From positions 129,511 to 193,510 of the forward strand of contig CM039512.1 in assembly GCA_022432975.1 (NCBI GenBank): a DNA stretch of 64,000 nt, written 5' to 3'. The position numbers were made by a program, and so were the translations under genes. The first letter of the stretch is position 1, and every line of letters begins with the position of its first letter. This document shows positions 45,330 to 57,715 of the stretch, in pieces. The notes under the pieces are model-generated. The model saw only the letters and a program-made list of their open reading frames with translations. It was not told the DNA's origin and ran no database searches. The DNA comes from Begonia masoniana. Lineage: Eukaryota; Streptophyta; Magnoliopsida; Cucurbitales; Begoniaceae.

Positions 45330-47830
45330 TGTAACGCCCCCGAACCCACCCTGGCTCGGTGCGCTACTTTGCTAACCAATCCCACGTTAAAACATAAAAT
45401 TAGCACAACAGAATTTAAAACTAAAGCTCTCGAAACTCTCTTATGTCATACCAGCTGCCTAGACTCACTAATTTCCTCAACTTACCTTTAAGCACCACGA
45501 CGTCCTTCCCGAAAATTTCGGCAAAGTAACGCCTGAAAATGGCGCCTCCAAAATGCTAGGTACCTGCAACTAAATACATTCTCAGCCAATCCAGAATATT
45601 CCTAACCATCTAACCAACCTACGAAATCTCCAACAGCAGTAAAGAGAGAAACTAAAATACTAACATCCCTAAGTGAAGAAAATCCACAGTATAGGGCGAC
45701 ACATCACCCTTAACTATGACTATATACAAATAGCTATACAATAACTCTCAAAACATCAATCAAAAAGAAAAATACACATTCCCATCATTTCTACAAACAG
45801 ACATTTACAATAACTACAATAACTACCAAAAGACAAAGCCCACATCCCCCGAAGACCATGGTCAAGGCGCCCCAACAATAGCCTGCACCGGCATACTGCA
45901 TGCATCACCAACTGCTGCCTAGCCCTGGGCTGTCTCATCCACCTCACCTGAGTAAATCTCGCCACCTACACCATAGAACATAAAACGTAAGCCTAATACT
46001 TAGCAAGTAGGGAATAACAAATGCGACAACACAATGCACACTACACAAACAACCCTCACACACAACCCTAATTCATGCAGTTTCTAGCTCTCGGTTGTGC
46101 TTATTTGTCGTTCTTTGCTTTAATTGTTCCATAAGCCGTGTGGATCGGGTAAGCTCACATCCTATAATCGTACAGGACGGCCATTCCCAGAACCATCATT
46201 ACGTATTTTAGCCGGTCAAGTCATAAGCCGTGTGGATCGGGTAAGCTCACATCCTATAATCGTACAGGACGGCCATTCCCAGAACCACCATTCTTAGTCG
46301 GTCAATCCTTCATGGAGGTCCCCTCGGGGTGCTACACACCAGCACTGGTTCCCGACAAGGCCACTCCAATCAAGACTCAATGTTTTAGCAGATCATGTTT
46401 TAGCCGGTCATCTCTCATAGAGATCTCCTCGGGGTGCTACACTCCAGCACTTGTTCCCGACAAGGCGCTCTAATCAAGCAAATTTTGCCGTTCACTTTAT
46501 CTGATTACCGTTCACACTCACAATGCCAAACGATGCAGCCTCTCATATCTAGCGTAGTGTAATGTAACTCACAATGCATGTTTCAAAGATATGCAACCCA
46601 ACACGAAACCAAACAACACAACGCAACACAAAATAAATAACCGCCTGTTAAACCCTACCGTTCCATGGTGTAGGTCTAAGGCAACAAAAGAATTCCTCTA
46701 CTTAACAGGCATCCTAGCTCGCTAAGGATATTCGGTTACCTGTCCACCTACGGCTCAACCTACGAAAAATATTCAAACTTTACTAAAATCAAGGCAACAC
46801 TCACTAATTACTCTCGAACTACTATTTCTAGCCTAATCCAACTAAAACCTAACTAAACGGGCCACTAATTTGGGTTCGGTAAAAACCGACCCAAAACTTC
46901 AAACTCGCGTAACTTTTGCGTCGGTTATCGGAATCGAACGATTCCAGCGCCCACGTACTCCTCTAATAACCTATTTTAACCTGTCAAAAGGAATTTTAAA
47001 ACAAACGACCGTAGATAGGTCAAATATCCAAAAACCCGAACGGCCCTTCACCCAGAAATTTCCCCTTTTCTGGTTTTTCAACAAAACTCATTCAATTCCT
47101 CACTAATCTATCATATTCGAGCCTATTAAGCATAATTTAACACCAATTTGAAGTTTCAAATTCAGAAACTTCAATCACAGCACCCTCCCTCTCAGCTCAC
47201 TCTCCCTGAAAACAAGGGCAACCCAGCCCACCGGACCTCACCGATCACACACCTCCAATTCCCCTATTTTCGTCACAAAACAACAACAAATCAATCGGCC
47301 AACCAAACCTCACCGTTCAGACCACTCCCGCCAATCAACAAAGAGGAAACAGGGAGAAGAAACTAACCTGTTTTCGTCCAATTTGTGCACAAAATCGGAG
47401 AGGAAAAAGGAGGGGTTCAGTTCGCCGGAGCTTGCTCATCGGAACGGTGGCCGAAACCGCGTGGTCGCCGTCCTCCTGTCGCTCGGGCTCTCCCTCACGC
47501 CGAGAGCTCGGGCCGAAGAAGCAGAATGGCTTCTTCGCGAAGCCATTCTGTTTCTTTAAAATAAAAATTATTTTTATTTATTTTATTTTATTTTATTATT
47601 TTATTTATTCATCTATTAACCAATTACTAATCGCCCTCTCGTATTTCCGACTATTCGAATTTCATTCAATCTCGCTCTTAAATTATAAACCCCGATTTAA
47701 TTTCATTGGGAATACCCGAACCTAAATTAATAAACCATTCACTTTTCTTTTAAATTAATTAAACAACCTATTTTATTATTCTTTTATTTTCTCTCTAATT
47801 TTTCCTTAAAAAAAAATTCCGGGTGTTACA
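45330..47830 (-). repeat. 3' LTR of C
   Basis: 2501 bp, TGTAACGCCCCC...GGTGTTACA on +. It contains two copies of an AAGCCGTGTGGATCGGGTAA block (46134-46290) and a CAGAATGGCTTC hairpin near 47521-47549. Confidence 0.93.
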
Positions 47831-50070
47831 ATCCACTCTCCTTACAAAAATTTTGTCCTCAAAATTTGTGACCTTGTTATTTCTCAATGTACTCATCTCA
47901 TCTCACCTATCCAATATCCTCAATTAGAATTTACTAATCTCCTAACTTATCTCACTTCCAACTCTTCATCCACTATTCACCCGACAACATAGTTCAAACC
48001 CTTAACTTAAGAGTCTAACTCTCATAACTATTTATTCTCACTCATTTATTACCTTTAACTTACTCAATCATCACCTATACTTTCGAACTTTTACAATTTA
48101 ATTCTCATTATCTTCTAAGTTCTTCAGCTTCATACGAAATACACAATTTCTAATAACTAACTTTCTTATCTTAACTCTCCTTCATAGTTAGCTAATCTCA
48201 ACACTTCCTTCTTTCCTATGTTCATCCAAAATCTAGAACATAAAATAATCGTTCTTCTAGCTTACATCTACCAACCTCTATTTTCTTATTCACCCTCTAC
48301 TAATACTCGAGTTCTCATTCACATCTCACTCTTAAGCTCGCCAACTCTTAAACTTATCAGTTCTAGCCAAATCTATTTACGACATCAACAATTTCGACTT
48401 CGTTACATACGAGTCGAACCTTAGAACCTTCTACTTAACATTATCCCTAAGTAACTCAAATACTTTTCGTACAATATCCCGTTCCTCTAATTCAAAATTC
48501 TCTAATTCCCCAGATCTTACACTACTAATTACTTAAGGTTCAGACCTCAAAGTCTAACATTCCTCTTTCTATAGTATACGGCTTCTAGTAGTATACGACT
48601 TCTAATTTCTTCCCAAGTTTCTTCCTAACTTTCTTTACAATACGTTATCTAGTAACCTCTTTAATTGCAAACATGTTGCACCCTTAATCCCTATATCCTA
48701 CCAGTTACTTTTCTATGATAAATACTCACTTTCGATATTTCATATGCATTACTCTAAACCTCATAACATCCTCTATTTCAATTTTACTTTTTAGCTTTCC
48801 CTTCACAATAAGTTTCTCGATACTAATTAAGATGAACACTTCTACGTAATTACTTAGATTTCACAATCACCACATTATTTCAATCAGTCACATCTTCTAA
48901 AGTATTAACAACACTTTACTTAAACTAGATACTCAAATGTAATATACCTAGATACTTCCACTCTATGTAAGTCTAAAATAATCCATTAAAACTTCCAACC
49001 TGAATCCTTAGCTATCGATCCAGTTTAACCCAGTGGAGTAATCTCTTTCATCGTATCAACTCCAATCTCTTGTCACTACCTCTACTTTTGCTGGAGCCCT
49101 AATGGTATCTTAACAATTTAAGGTATTTTCTAGTAACTTCATTTCTAACTTCGAACTGCACTTTGATTCAATGTATCCCTAAAACTCCAAGGGTTTACTA
49201 ACTATCTCTCATAAGATGTAACTCTCTAAGGGAAACAAATCCTACGTGTATCCACCCTAGGTTACCTCATTCTAAGGTGTGTCTCGCCTTACATTCGCCT
49301 TGCATTCAACCCACTATGTCCTTACCCACCCATTTAATACTAGAACACAACTCACACATAATCAACATCTAACTACTCCCACTATGCGCAACTCTAATTA
49401 TTCTACAGTTTTCCATTGATCCACATAAACATACTAATGATACCTCTACGATCTAAAGTATATCCCGATAAATTTCATTTCCAACTTCACACTCTTATCT
49501 AGTTCATCGTATCCTAAAATTTCAAGGGTTTGCTAAATATGGTCAAACTTCTATCTATTCAAATCTTATTATTATATATTGTATCTCCTTATGGATAACA
49601 CTCCTAGGCGTATCACCCTAAGTTATATATGTCTTCTATCTCCCTCATTCTAAAGTCTATTTTGCGTTACACTTAACTCGGGTCAATCATACCTCTTTCC
49701 TCACATTCATTGGTTATCAAACTTACATTTACATCATAATATTCTCTAAGCTTTATATTCGCAATCCTACTTTTATCTATTCTATGCATATTATCTTGTC
49801 TGTTCCCTTTGAAAATAAACTTTCTAACTATTCGAACTATCGGTTCTTTACGTCTATAAATTGGCTTAAAGCATCCACCGAGGTTGTCTCGGTACTCTCG
49901 GGATTTTCTAATCCATTATAATCATAAAACAAACAGGGTTTAAACCAAACAAACAAGTAAACTAACTAAAAGTAAAGAAATACTTACAGTCGGTGAAGCA
50001 TGTTGCATGACGGCCGGCATTGTCGGGTAATCCTTTGAACGACTAGACCATTTATGCTCTGATACCATCT
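47831..50070 (-). other. Non-coding internal region of C with polypurine tract and primer-binding site
   Basis: 2.24 kb. The polypurine tract is at 47831-47845 and the 18-bp palindrome at 47849-47866. There are no ORFs. A TGGTATCAGAGC primer-binding site (-) is at 50056-50067, 3 bp from the LTR. The part next to the primer-binding site is nearly the same as in E (17270-17352). Confidence 0.9.
50056..50067 (-). other. Primer-binding site of C
   Basis: The - strand reads TGGTATCAGAGC then ATAAATGG; initiator-Met type. Confidence 0.9.
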
Positions 50071-52603
50071 TGTAACGCCCCTGAACCCACCCTTGCTCGG
50101 CGCGCTACTTTGCTAACCAATCCTACGTTAAAACATAAAATTAACACAGCAGAATTTAAAACTAAAGCTCTCGAAACTCTCTTATGTCATACCAGCTGCC
50201 TAGACTCACTAATTTCCTCAACTTACCTTTAAGCACCACGGTGTCCTTCCTGAAAATTTCGGCAAAGTAACGCCTGAAAATGGCGCCTCCAAAATGCTAG
50301 GTACCTGCAACTAAATACATTTTCAGCCAATCCAGAATATTCCTAACCATCTAACCAACCTACGAAATCTCCAACAGCAGTAAAGATAGAAACTAAAATA
50401 CTAACATCTCTAAGTGAAGAAAATCCACAGTATAGGGCGACACATCACCCTTAACTATGACTATTTACAAATAGCTATACAATAACTCTCAAAACATCAA
50501 TCAAAAAGAAAAATACACATTCCCATCATTTCTACAAACAGACATTTACAATAACTACAATAACTACCAAAAGACAAAGCCCACATCCCCCGAATACCAT
50601 GGTCAAGGCGCCCCAACAATAGCCTGCACCGGCATACTGCATGCATCACCAACTGCTGCCTAGCCCTGGGCTGTCTCATCCACCTCACCTGAGTAATTCT
50701 CGCCACCTACACCATTGAACACAAAACGTAAGCCTAATGCTTAGCAAGTAGGGAATAACAAATGCAACAACACAATGCACACTACACAAACAACCCTCAC
50801 ACACAACCCTAATTTATGCAGTTTCTAGCTCTCGGTTGTGCTTATTTGCCGTTCGTTGCTTTAATTGTTCCATAAGCCGTGTGGATCGGGTAAGCTCACA
50901 TCCTATAATCGTACAGGACGGCCATTAGCTCACATCCTATAATCGTACAGGACGGCCATTCCCAGAACCATCATTACGTATTTTAGCCGGTCAAGTCATA
51001 AGCCATGTGGATCGGGTAAGCTCACATCCTATAATCGTACAGGACGGCCATTCCTAGAACCACCATTTTTAGCCGGTCAATCCTTCATGGAGGTCCCCTC
51101 GGGGTGCTACACACCAGCACTGGTTCCCGACAAGGCCACTCCAATCAAGACTCAATGTTTTAGCCGATCATGTTTTAGCCGGTCATCTCTCTTAGAGATC
51201 CTCTCGGGGTGCTACACTGCAGCACTTGTTCCCGACAAGGCGCTCTAATCAAGCAAATTTTGCCGTTCACTTTATCTGATTACCGTTCACACTCACAATG
51301 CCAAACAATGCAGCCTCTCATATCTAGCGTAGCGTAATGTAACTCACAATGCATGTTTCAAAGATATGCAACCCAACACGAAACCAAACAACACAACGCA
51401 ACACAAAATAAATAACCGCCTGTTAAACCCTACCGTTCCATGGTGTAGGTCTAAGGCAACAAAAGAATTCCTCTACTTACCAAGCATCCTAGCTCGCTGA
51501 GGATATTCGGTTACCTGTCCACCTACGGCTCAACCTACGAAAAATATTCAAACTTTATTAAAATCAAGGCAACACTCACTAATTACTCTCGAACTACTAT
51601 TTCTAACCTAATCCAACTAAAACCTAACTAAACGGGCCACTAATTTGGGTTCGGTAAAAACCGACCCAAAACTTCAAACTCGCGTAACTTTTGCGTCGGT
51701 TATCAGAATCGAACGATTCCAGTGCCCACGTACTCCTCTAATAACCTATTTTAACCTGTCAAAAGGAATTTTAAAACAAATGACCGTAGCTAGGTCAAAT
51801 ATCCAAAAACCCAATGGCCCTTCACCCAGAAATTTCCCCTTTTCTGGTTTTTCAACAAAACTCATTCAATTCCTCACTAATCTATCATATTCGAGCCTAT
51901 TAAGCATAATTTAACACCAATTTGAAGTTTCAAATTCAGAAACTTCAATCACAGCACCCTCCCTCTCGGCTCACTCTCCCTGAAAACAAGGGCAACCCAG
52001 CCCACCGGACCTCACCAATCACACACCTCTAATTCCCCTATTTTCGTCACAAAACAACAACAAATCAATCGGCCAACCAAGCCTCACCGTTCAGACCACT
52101 CCCGCCGATCAACAAAGAGGAAACAAGGAGAAGAAATTACTTGTTTTCGTCCAATTTGTGCACAAAATCGGAGAGGAAAAGGGAGGGGTTCAGTTCGCCG
52201 GAGCTTGCTCGTTGGAACGGTGGCCGAAACCGCGTGGTCGCCGTCCTCCTATCGCTCGGGCTCTCCCTCACGCCGGGAGCTCGGGCCAAAGAAGCAGAAT
52301 GGCTTCTTCGCGAAGCCATTCTGTTTCTTTAAAATAAAAATTATTTTTATTTATTTTATTTTATTTTATTATTTTATTTATTCATCTATTAACCAATTAC
52401 TAATCGCCCTCTCGTATTTCCGACCATTCGAATTTCATTCAATCTCGCTCTTAAATTATAAACCCCGATTTAATTTCATTGGGAATACCCGAACCTAAAT
52501 TAAGAAACCATTCACTTTTTTTTTAAATTAATTAAACAACCTATTTTATTATTCTTTTATTTTCTCTCTAATTTTTCATTAAAAAAAAATCCCGGGTGTT
52601 ACA
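50071..52603 (-). repeat. 5' LTR of C
   Basis: 2533 bp, collinear with 45330-47830. It has an extra partial copy of the GCTCACATCCTATAATCG block near 50893-50960. The CAGAATGGCTTC hairpin is at about 52295-52323. Confidence 0.93.
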
Positions 52604-52608
52604 TGCTT

Positions 52609-52944
52609 GCTCTATGCAAGCGCCGATCGATCGGCAGCATTGCTGCCTTCGGCGCTTGCATAGTGCAAGCGCCGATCGATCGGCCCTTGCTGCCCATCGA
52701 GCAATCCTCCTACCTTTCTTTTCAAACACCTCTTAAAATCAACCTGTAATTCATATCTTCAAAACTCTATCATCCCAACATATATGTATATCTAAATCAT
52801 CGCATAGACCATTGCATAGCAGAAGTTCCATGATAAAGTTAAACATGTTTTTCTAACATAGTTGACAAAACTAGTTTAAAACAAACCCTTAAAACTAACA
52901 AGTCAAGTATTCTCAAAAGTTTAACAAAATCATCTATCAATACA
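52609..52944 (-). repeat. Fragment of a D-type LTR, right of C
   Basis: It continues the palindrome block and matches the D LTR up to about 37033 (TTTAACAAAATCATC), then ends at the next LTR start (52945). Confidence 0.82.
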
Positions 52945-54957
52945 TGTAATACTCGACAATTTCACCATACACTTTAATTTTTGGTATTAATCAATTATGT
53001 TATTTTAATGAAATTAAGAAAAATGCAATCTGATTTATCATATAAAATTATAAGTAAATAGATAGAATTAATAGATAAAGAGATAAGTATTTAAAGTTGA
53101 AAAGTCAAATTTTCAATGCAAATCATGTTGGAAACAAATGAAAGGACTGGAAAGTGAAAAAGGGTGGGGTATTCACGTTGGTTAGTAGGAGAGGTTACTA
53201 GAGGGTTGAAAAGTCAAAACATTTAACTATAAAAGGAGGAAGGTGATTTAAGAAAATAAAAGAAATGAGGGAGAAGTAGAAAATGATGGCTAACGTTGCA
53301 GGAAGAGAAAAGGAGAGAAAATTGGAGTCAAATTTGAGATATTGTTGTTTGAAAGGTAATTTTGGCAAAATTTTTGGGTTAGGTAAATGATACTTATCCT
53401 TTTAGAAAACAACATTTCATTTTATTTTGGTGATCTCCTTCTCCACTACAGCAGCTCCTCCTTCTCCTCTCCCCTTCTGAAATTTTCATACCCAAACCCT
53501 ACTCTCTTTCTCTCTTAAAGATTTGTAAGGTAAGAGTTTGGGTTTTCTTGTTTGGTGGTTTATTCTTTTGACTAATGAAATGAAACAGTTTTATTGGGTT
53601 TAGTTTCTATTTGATAAACCCTAATAGGAAGTGTGAGAAATTGGCTGTATATTCTCCTTTTATTGGTTGTTTTGAAACTTAAGTGGATGAGAAAACATGT
53701 TTATGATGAAAGGATGAAAGGGGAGAAACAAATGGGAATTTACAGGGCCTTTTGGTTTTCAGAAATTCTGGTTTTGAGAAGTGAGCTTTCTTTGAAATGT
53801 AGCTTGAACATGTTAAAATAAACTCTTTAAGAAGTCCATAGCCTTTGGAATTATCAAATTCGGACCTATATTCAATTTGTTACGAATTTTTGAACTTGGT
53901 TGATGTTTGATGTAAAACTGAAAATTTGAGAAATTGATAAAATAGGGCAGGTCTGTTTATTTATTTCGGCCAAGTTATTTATATTTAAGTAATAAATGGA
54001 TTTCAGCATTTGAAAATAGACATCCTAAGATTTACACATAATTTTGAATCGACGAGTTCGGATATGTATACGATTTATGGTGAATTTTTGAAGTAGTTAA
54101 AGTTAAATGAAATCTGAAATTTACGAAATAACAGGGCAGTTCGGTTTTTGGCCAATTTCTGTTATGCTGTTGAAGTGGGTTATAATAGATTTGATCATTA
54201 GAAACTAGACACTTTAAGGTTTAAATAGAATCTTGAATCATCGGATTTGGACATATATACGATTTATTACGAATTTTTGAATCTAATATACAAAAATTGA
54301 AAAATTCCTGGAGCAGTTCGGTTTTTTGTAATTTCAAACCCGTTGAAAGTTTTTGATTGATAAATTGACCTTAGAATGTTAAAATAGACTCTTTAAGGAG
54401 TCCATAGCTTTTGGAATTTTGAATTCGGATATGTATAGAAAAATATATGAAATTTTGAAGTTTTGCCACTTCGATGAGATTTTCGAAAATTTGTATAGAT
54501 AATGGTTAGTTTTGGGTCGCTCAATGCTTAAGGTTATTTTGAATTTGATGTTTAAATGAGTTACTTGGACATGTTCTTCCAATTTGGAGAAGTTTTGGAA
54601 TGTGAATTTCTAAATTTGAAGAGTTATGTATGATTTATTGTTGGAATCCCTTTTTATATTATTATTGATGTGAATGGTTGGATTCTTACAAATCAAATAG
54701 GGAGCTGCCTAATCTTGTACTCAGGACCTGAGGTAAGTGCATGTTTACATGCGTTTTGGTCGATTGTCCTACACGACAAAGACGGCTAGAATGTGGATTT
54801 TGAAGATGTTAGTTTTAGAGTTTTGGTTTGAGTAGAAATTCTAGGTTGTGAGTGAGTTTATTATGCTAGTTGTTTGTTTAATTGATTGATCTGTTTACCT
54901 GTTTATTTTACGTTACGCTTACAGCCTTTGGGGATATATGTATGTGACATGCATTCA
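52945..54957 (+). repeat. D-like LTR on +, cut by element G
   Basis: It starts TGTAATACTCGACA. Read on the other strand it matches the D LTR, for example the GGACTCCTT.AGGAGTC region (about 37970) and the GACATGCATTCATG region (about 37560). Element G is inserted at 54958. The frame at 53633-53821 is LTR sequence, not a gene. Confidence 0.8.
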
Positions 54958-57551
54958 TGTAATACCCGGCTTGTACGGGTTTTTGAATATATTATATTAT
55001 ATTGATATTTTGATAAAACATGGCATTTTCGATAAATATGTCAAATCAGGTCCGTTTTACGAAAAGAAAGCGTCATTGCGATCTTAACGAGTAATTGGAA
55101 TTTTAAGGAAATTATGGGAATTTTCGGAGATTAACCGCTATATTCCGAGTAATTACCTCTATAGTAATATAAATGACGTTTTAGTAAAAATAACAAATGA
55201 GGTCCAAATGGAGAACGGACAGTTTTGATAAAGCCCTGACGACGAATATGAGTTATTGGCAAAATATGGAATTTTCGAGAATCCAGATCGTTGGACGATT
55301 AACGAAACGAAGGACGAAACAAATAGAATTATGTAAGAAGGGCAAAATGGTAATTTGCAAAATAATTATATTAAAACATCACAAATTCCTTCATTTCCCC
55401 TCACTTCTCTCTTTCTCTTCTTTTCTTCTCGGCTACCCACGAACAGAGAGCAATTTCTCTCTCGGCCGCCGGCGTGTTTCCTCCGTTCCGACTCCGTTCA
55501 AGCTCTGTTTCTCCTCCGTCCTTCACGTTTTCTTCCTCTCTCGCTACCCTCGGTATGTAGCTTTAGTATTCGGTCGTTTATTTCGAGTTTTGGTTCGATT
55601 TAGGGTTAGGGTTTAAATTAGCTTTTCCGTTAAAAACGCGATTTAGGCTTCGTAATTAATAGGTTAGCCGTGATTAAGTATAAATTGAACGTATTGGACG
55701 TTATTGGACGAAGAGAAATCAATTTGCGAAAAAGTTATAAATTGTTAAATTTTCGAGTTTTCGGAAATAACTTGTAATATGAATTTCGAGATTTCCGAGC
55801 GTTAAATCGTTATGTAAAAACATCGATTAGCTAAGATAAGGATTTTATTAGTTTCGGACATTTAAGAGTTTAAGCTCGTATTAACGTCAATTGGTGAAAT
55901 TTCCTTAGGTAATGACTCCCGTGGACGAAGCTTGATATTCTGCACGCTCAAGGTAAGTTCTCGTGACTTGCTTGACCGAAAGGTCTACACCATACTTCGT
56001 CGTCGTATCAAGGATCCTTGAGGGTTCATTGTTTTACGTTGTTTAGGTTGGGTAGCTAGGTTATGTTGTATTGTCTGGTTAATATGTATGTTGTTTGTTT
56101 ACTTTCCGCTGATATGAACTGTTCATGCATCACGGTTTTCGAAAGTCATGAAAAGGAATTTCTGCACGTGTTTTTAAGAAAAGGAACGTATATCTGAAAT
56201 GAAATCTGTAACGAAATCTGAATGAATAAACGTAATCTGTCTGTATCTGGTCACGCGGGATGGGGCTCAGGCACGGCTGTGCGTGTTGCAAGCGTGTACC
56301 CCCCCTCTCTAGGTGGAAAGGGTAGTCCGACCGCTGGATGGGCCCTCTCCGCTTAGTGGGTAGAGGTTTCGGTGACAATTCTGTCTGTCTGTGACGTAAT
56401 GAATCTGTAATCTGAATCTGAGCATGATTTCTGAATGGCATACGCACGCATGCATTTGCATTTACGTAGCTTACTGAGATTTCAATATCTCATAGGTGTC
56501 TGTATGGTGTAGGTGACGTTCTAGGTTACGTTGACCCAGGTGAGGATGATATTCCTCCTCCTGATGTAGGAGCAGCTGATGGATGATGCTCGTGGGAGTG
56601 CACTAAGTAGTCGAGGCGCGATACGACCCGTGGGGATGTATGTATGGACTCTGGGGTTATTTTGGGATGTGTGATCTGATAACTGTATAGAATATTTAGG
56701 TTGTTTGGATCTGGATAGAGATTAGATAACGTTTTGGTAATTGTATGTAAAACGTTTTGGTTTAAACTGTTTTGATGAATGTATAAAATGTTTTAGTTTA
56801 AAAACAGTTATTTAAACGTTATAGAAATTCTGGAACTGTTTGGTTGTTAAATTAAATGTTATGAATTGTTTTTAAATGGATACGGATGGCTCGGTTTTTA
56901 GAGTTATCCACGCAGTTGGACTTCGTAAAGTCCGCTGTGAGTCGGTTGGATTTAAGCTATAAGTGTTTATGATAGAGAATGTGAAGGTGGTGAAAAATGA
57001 GAAAGGGTGTAAAGAATGGTGGATGAGAGGTGCTCCCTGGAATCGAATTCCAGAGAGTGAAAATTGAGTGTTTGCTCTCTGGAAATTCCAGGGAGCTAAG
57101 TGTTCTGGTTCTTGGACGGCAGAGAGCGATTGGGCGCCGTGCTGGTCGCTGCAGGCAGCAACTGATCGCTGCAAATGCAGCGACCAGGCGCTGCATAATG
57201 CAGCGATCGTGCGCTGCATTATGCAGCGCACTCGGCGACCGAGCGCTGCATATAGCAGCGCCCGGTCGCTGCATCTTTTCGAGGGCAGAGTTCCAATTCT
57301 GCCCTCCCTCTTTTCTGATCTGTTTTAAAGTTTTTTTATTAATGTTTTTAAATTTTTATTGATTGTTTTATAGTTGTTTTAAATGTTCAAGGTTCCATTT
57401 TAATTCCGATTTCAGTTTTGATTTCAACTACAGTTTTAATTCCGCACGAAGTTTTATTTAAACTATAAGAAAGTAAAAAGTAAAAAATAAAAAATAAAAA
57501 AAAAAATAATATATGTACGCAAAAAGTGGGTACAGTTTTAGGGGTGTTACA
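54958..57551 (+). repeat. 5' LTR of G
   Basis: 2594 bp, TGTAATACCCGG...GTGTTACA. It contains a palindrome block (57143-57273) and, just before it, two GGAATTCCAGAG-type palindromes. A 139-codon open frame (55197-55616) is repeated in the 3' LTR but is LTR promoter/leader sequence without known motifs. Confidence 0.94.
57031..57273. repeat. Palindrome block in the LTR of G
   Basis: 57031-57098 holds inverted CTCTGGAA/TTCCAGAG motifs. 57143-57273 has at least four stem-loops built from GCGCTGCA half-sites, including the perfect palindrome GCGCTGCATTATGCAGCGC spelled around ATTAT. The block ends about 280 bp before the LTR end. Confidence 0.85.
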
Positions 57552-57555
57552 TTTA

Positions 57556-57567
57556 TGGTATCAGAGC
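57556..57567 (+). other. Primer-binding site of G
   Basis: TGGTATCAGAGC, 4 bp after the LTR end, followed by CCCCGGG as in element A. Confidence 0.92.
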
Positions 57568-57715
57568 CCCCGGGTTTTAAAATCGATTCTGTAGACTGCT
57601 CGACTGCACAGCCACTACGCGGACATCCTTCATCAACTGTAAGTCTGTTTATAGCTTTATTTGATTTTGTTTCTTAGAGATTACTTGTTTTAAATTTTAT
57701 AGGATTTTTATAAAT

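Larger units (their letters stand above)
45330..52603 (-). mobile_element. Element C: complete LARD (large non-autonomous LTR element)
   Basis: LTRs at 45330-47830 (3') and 50071-52603 (5'), internal region 47831-50070. TGCTT flanks both sides (45325-45329 and 52604-52608), a perfect 5-bp target duplication inside a D-type LTR. It has a primer-binding site and a polypurine tract but no gag or pol, so it must rely on proteins from another element. The LTRs are highly similar, so insertion is fairly recent. Confidence 0.93.

Noticed and set aside
55197..55616. 139-codon ORF in the LTR of G (also 62463-62882)
   Set aside because: Its identity in both places reflects LTR identity; it spans promoter and leader sequence and has no known domain.
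56130..57274. Antisense ORFs over the LTR of G
   Set aside because: Shadows in GC-rich palindromic sequence; no motif and no conservation.
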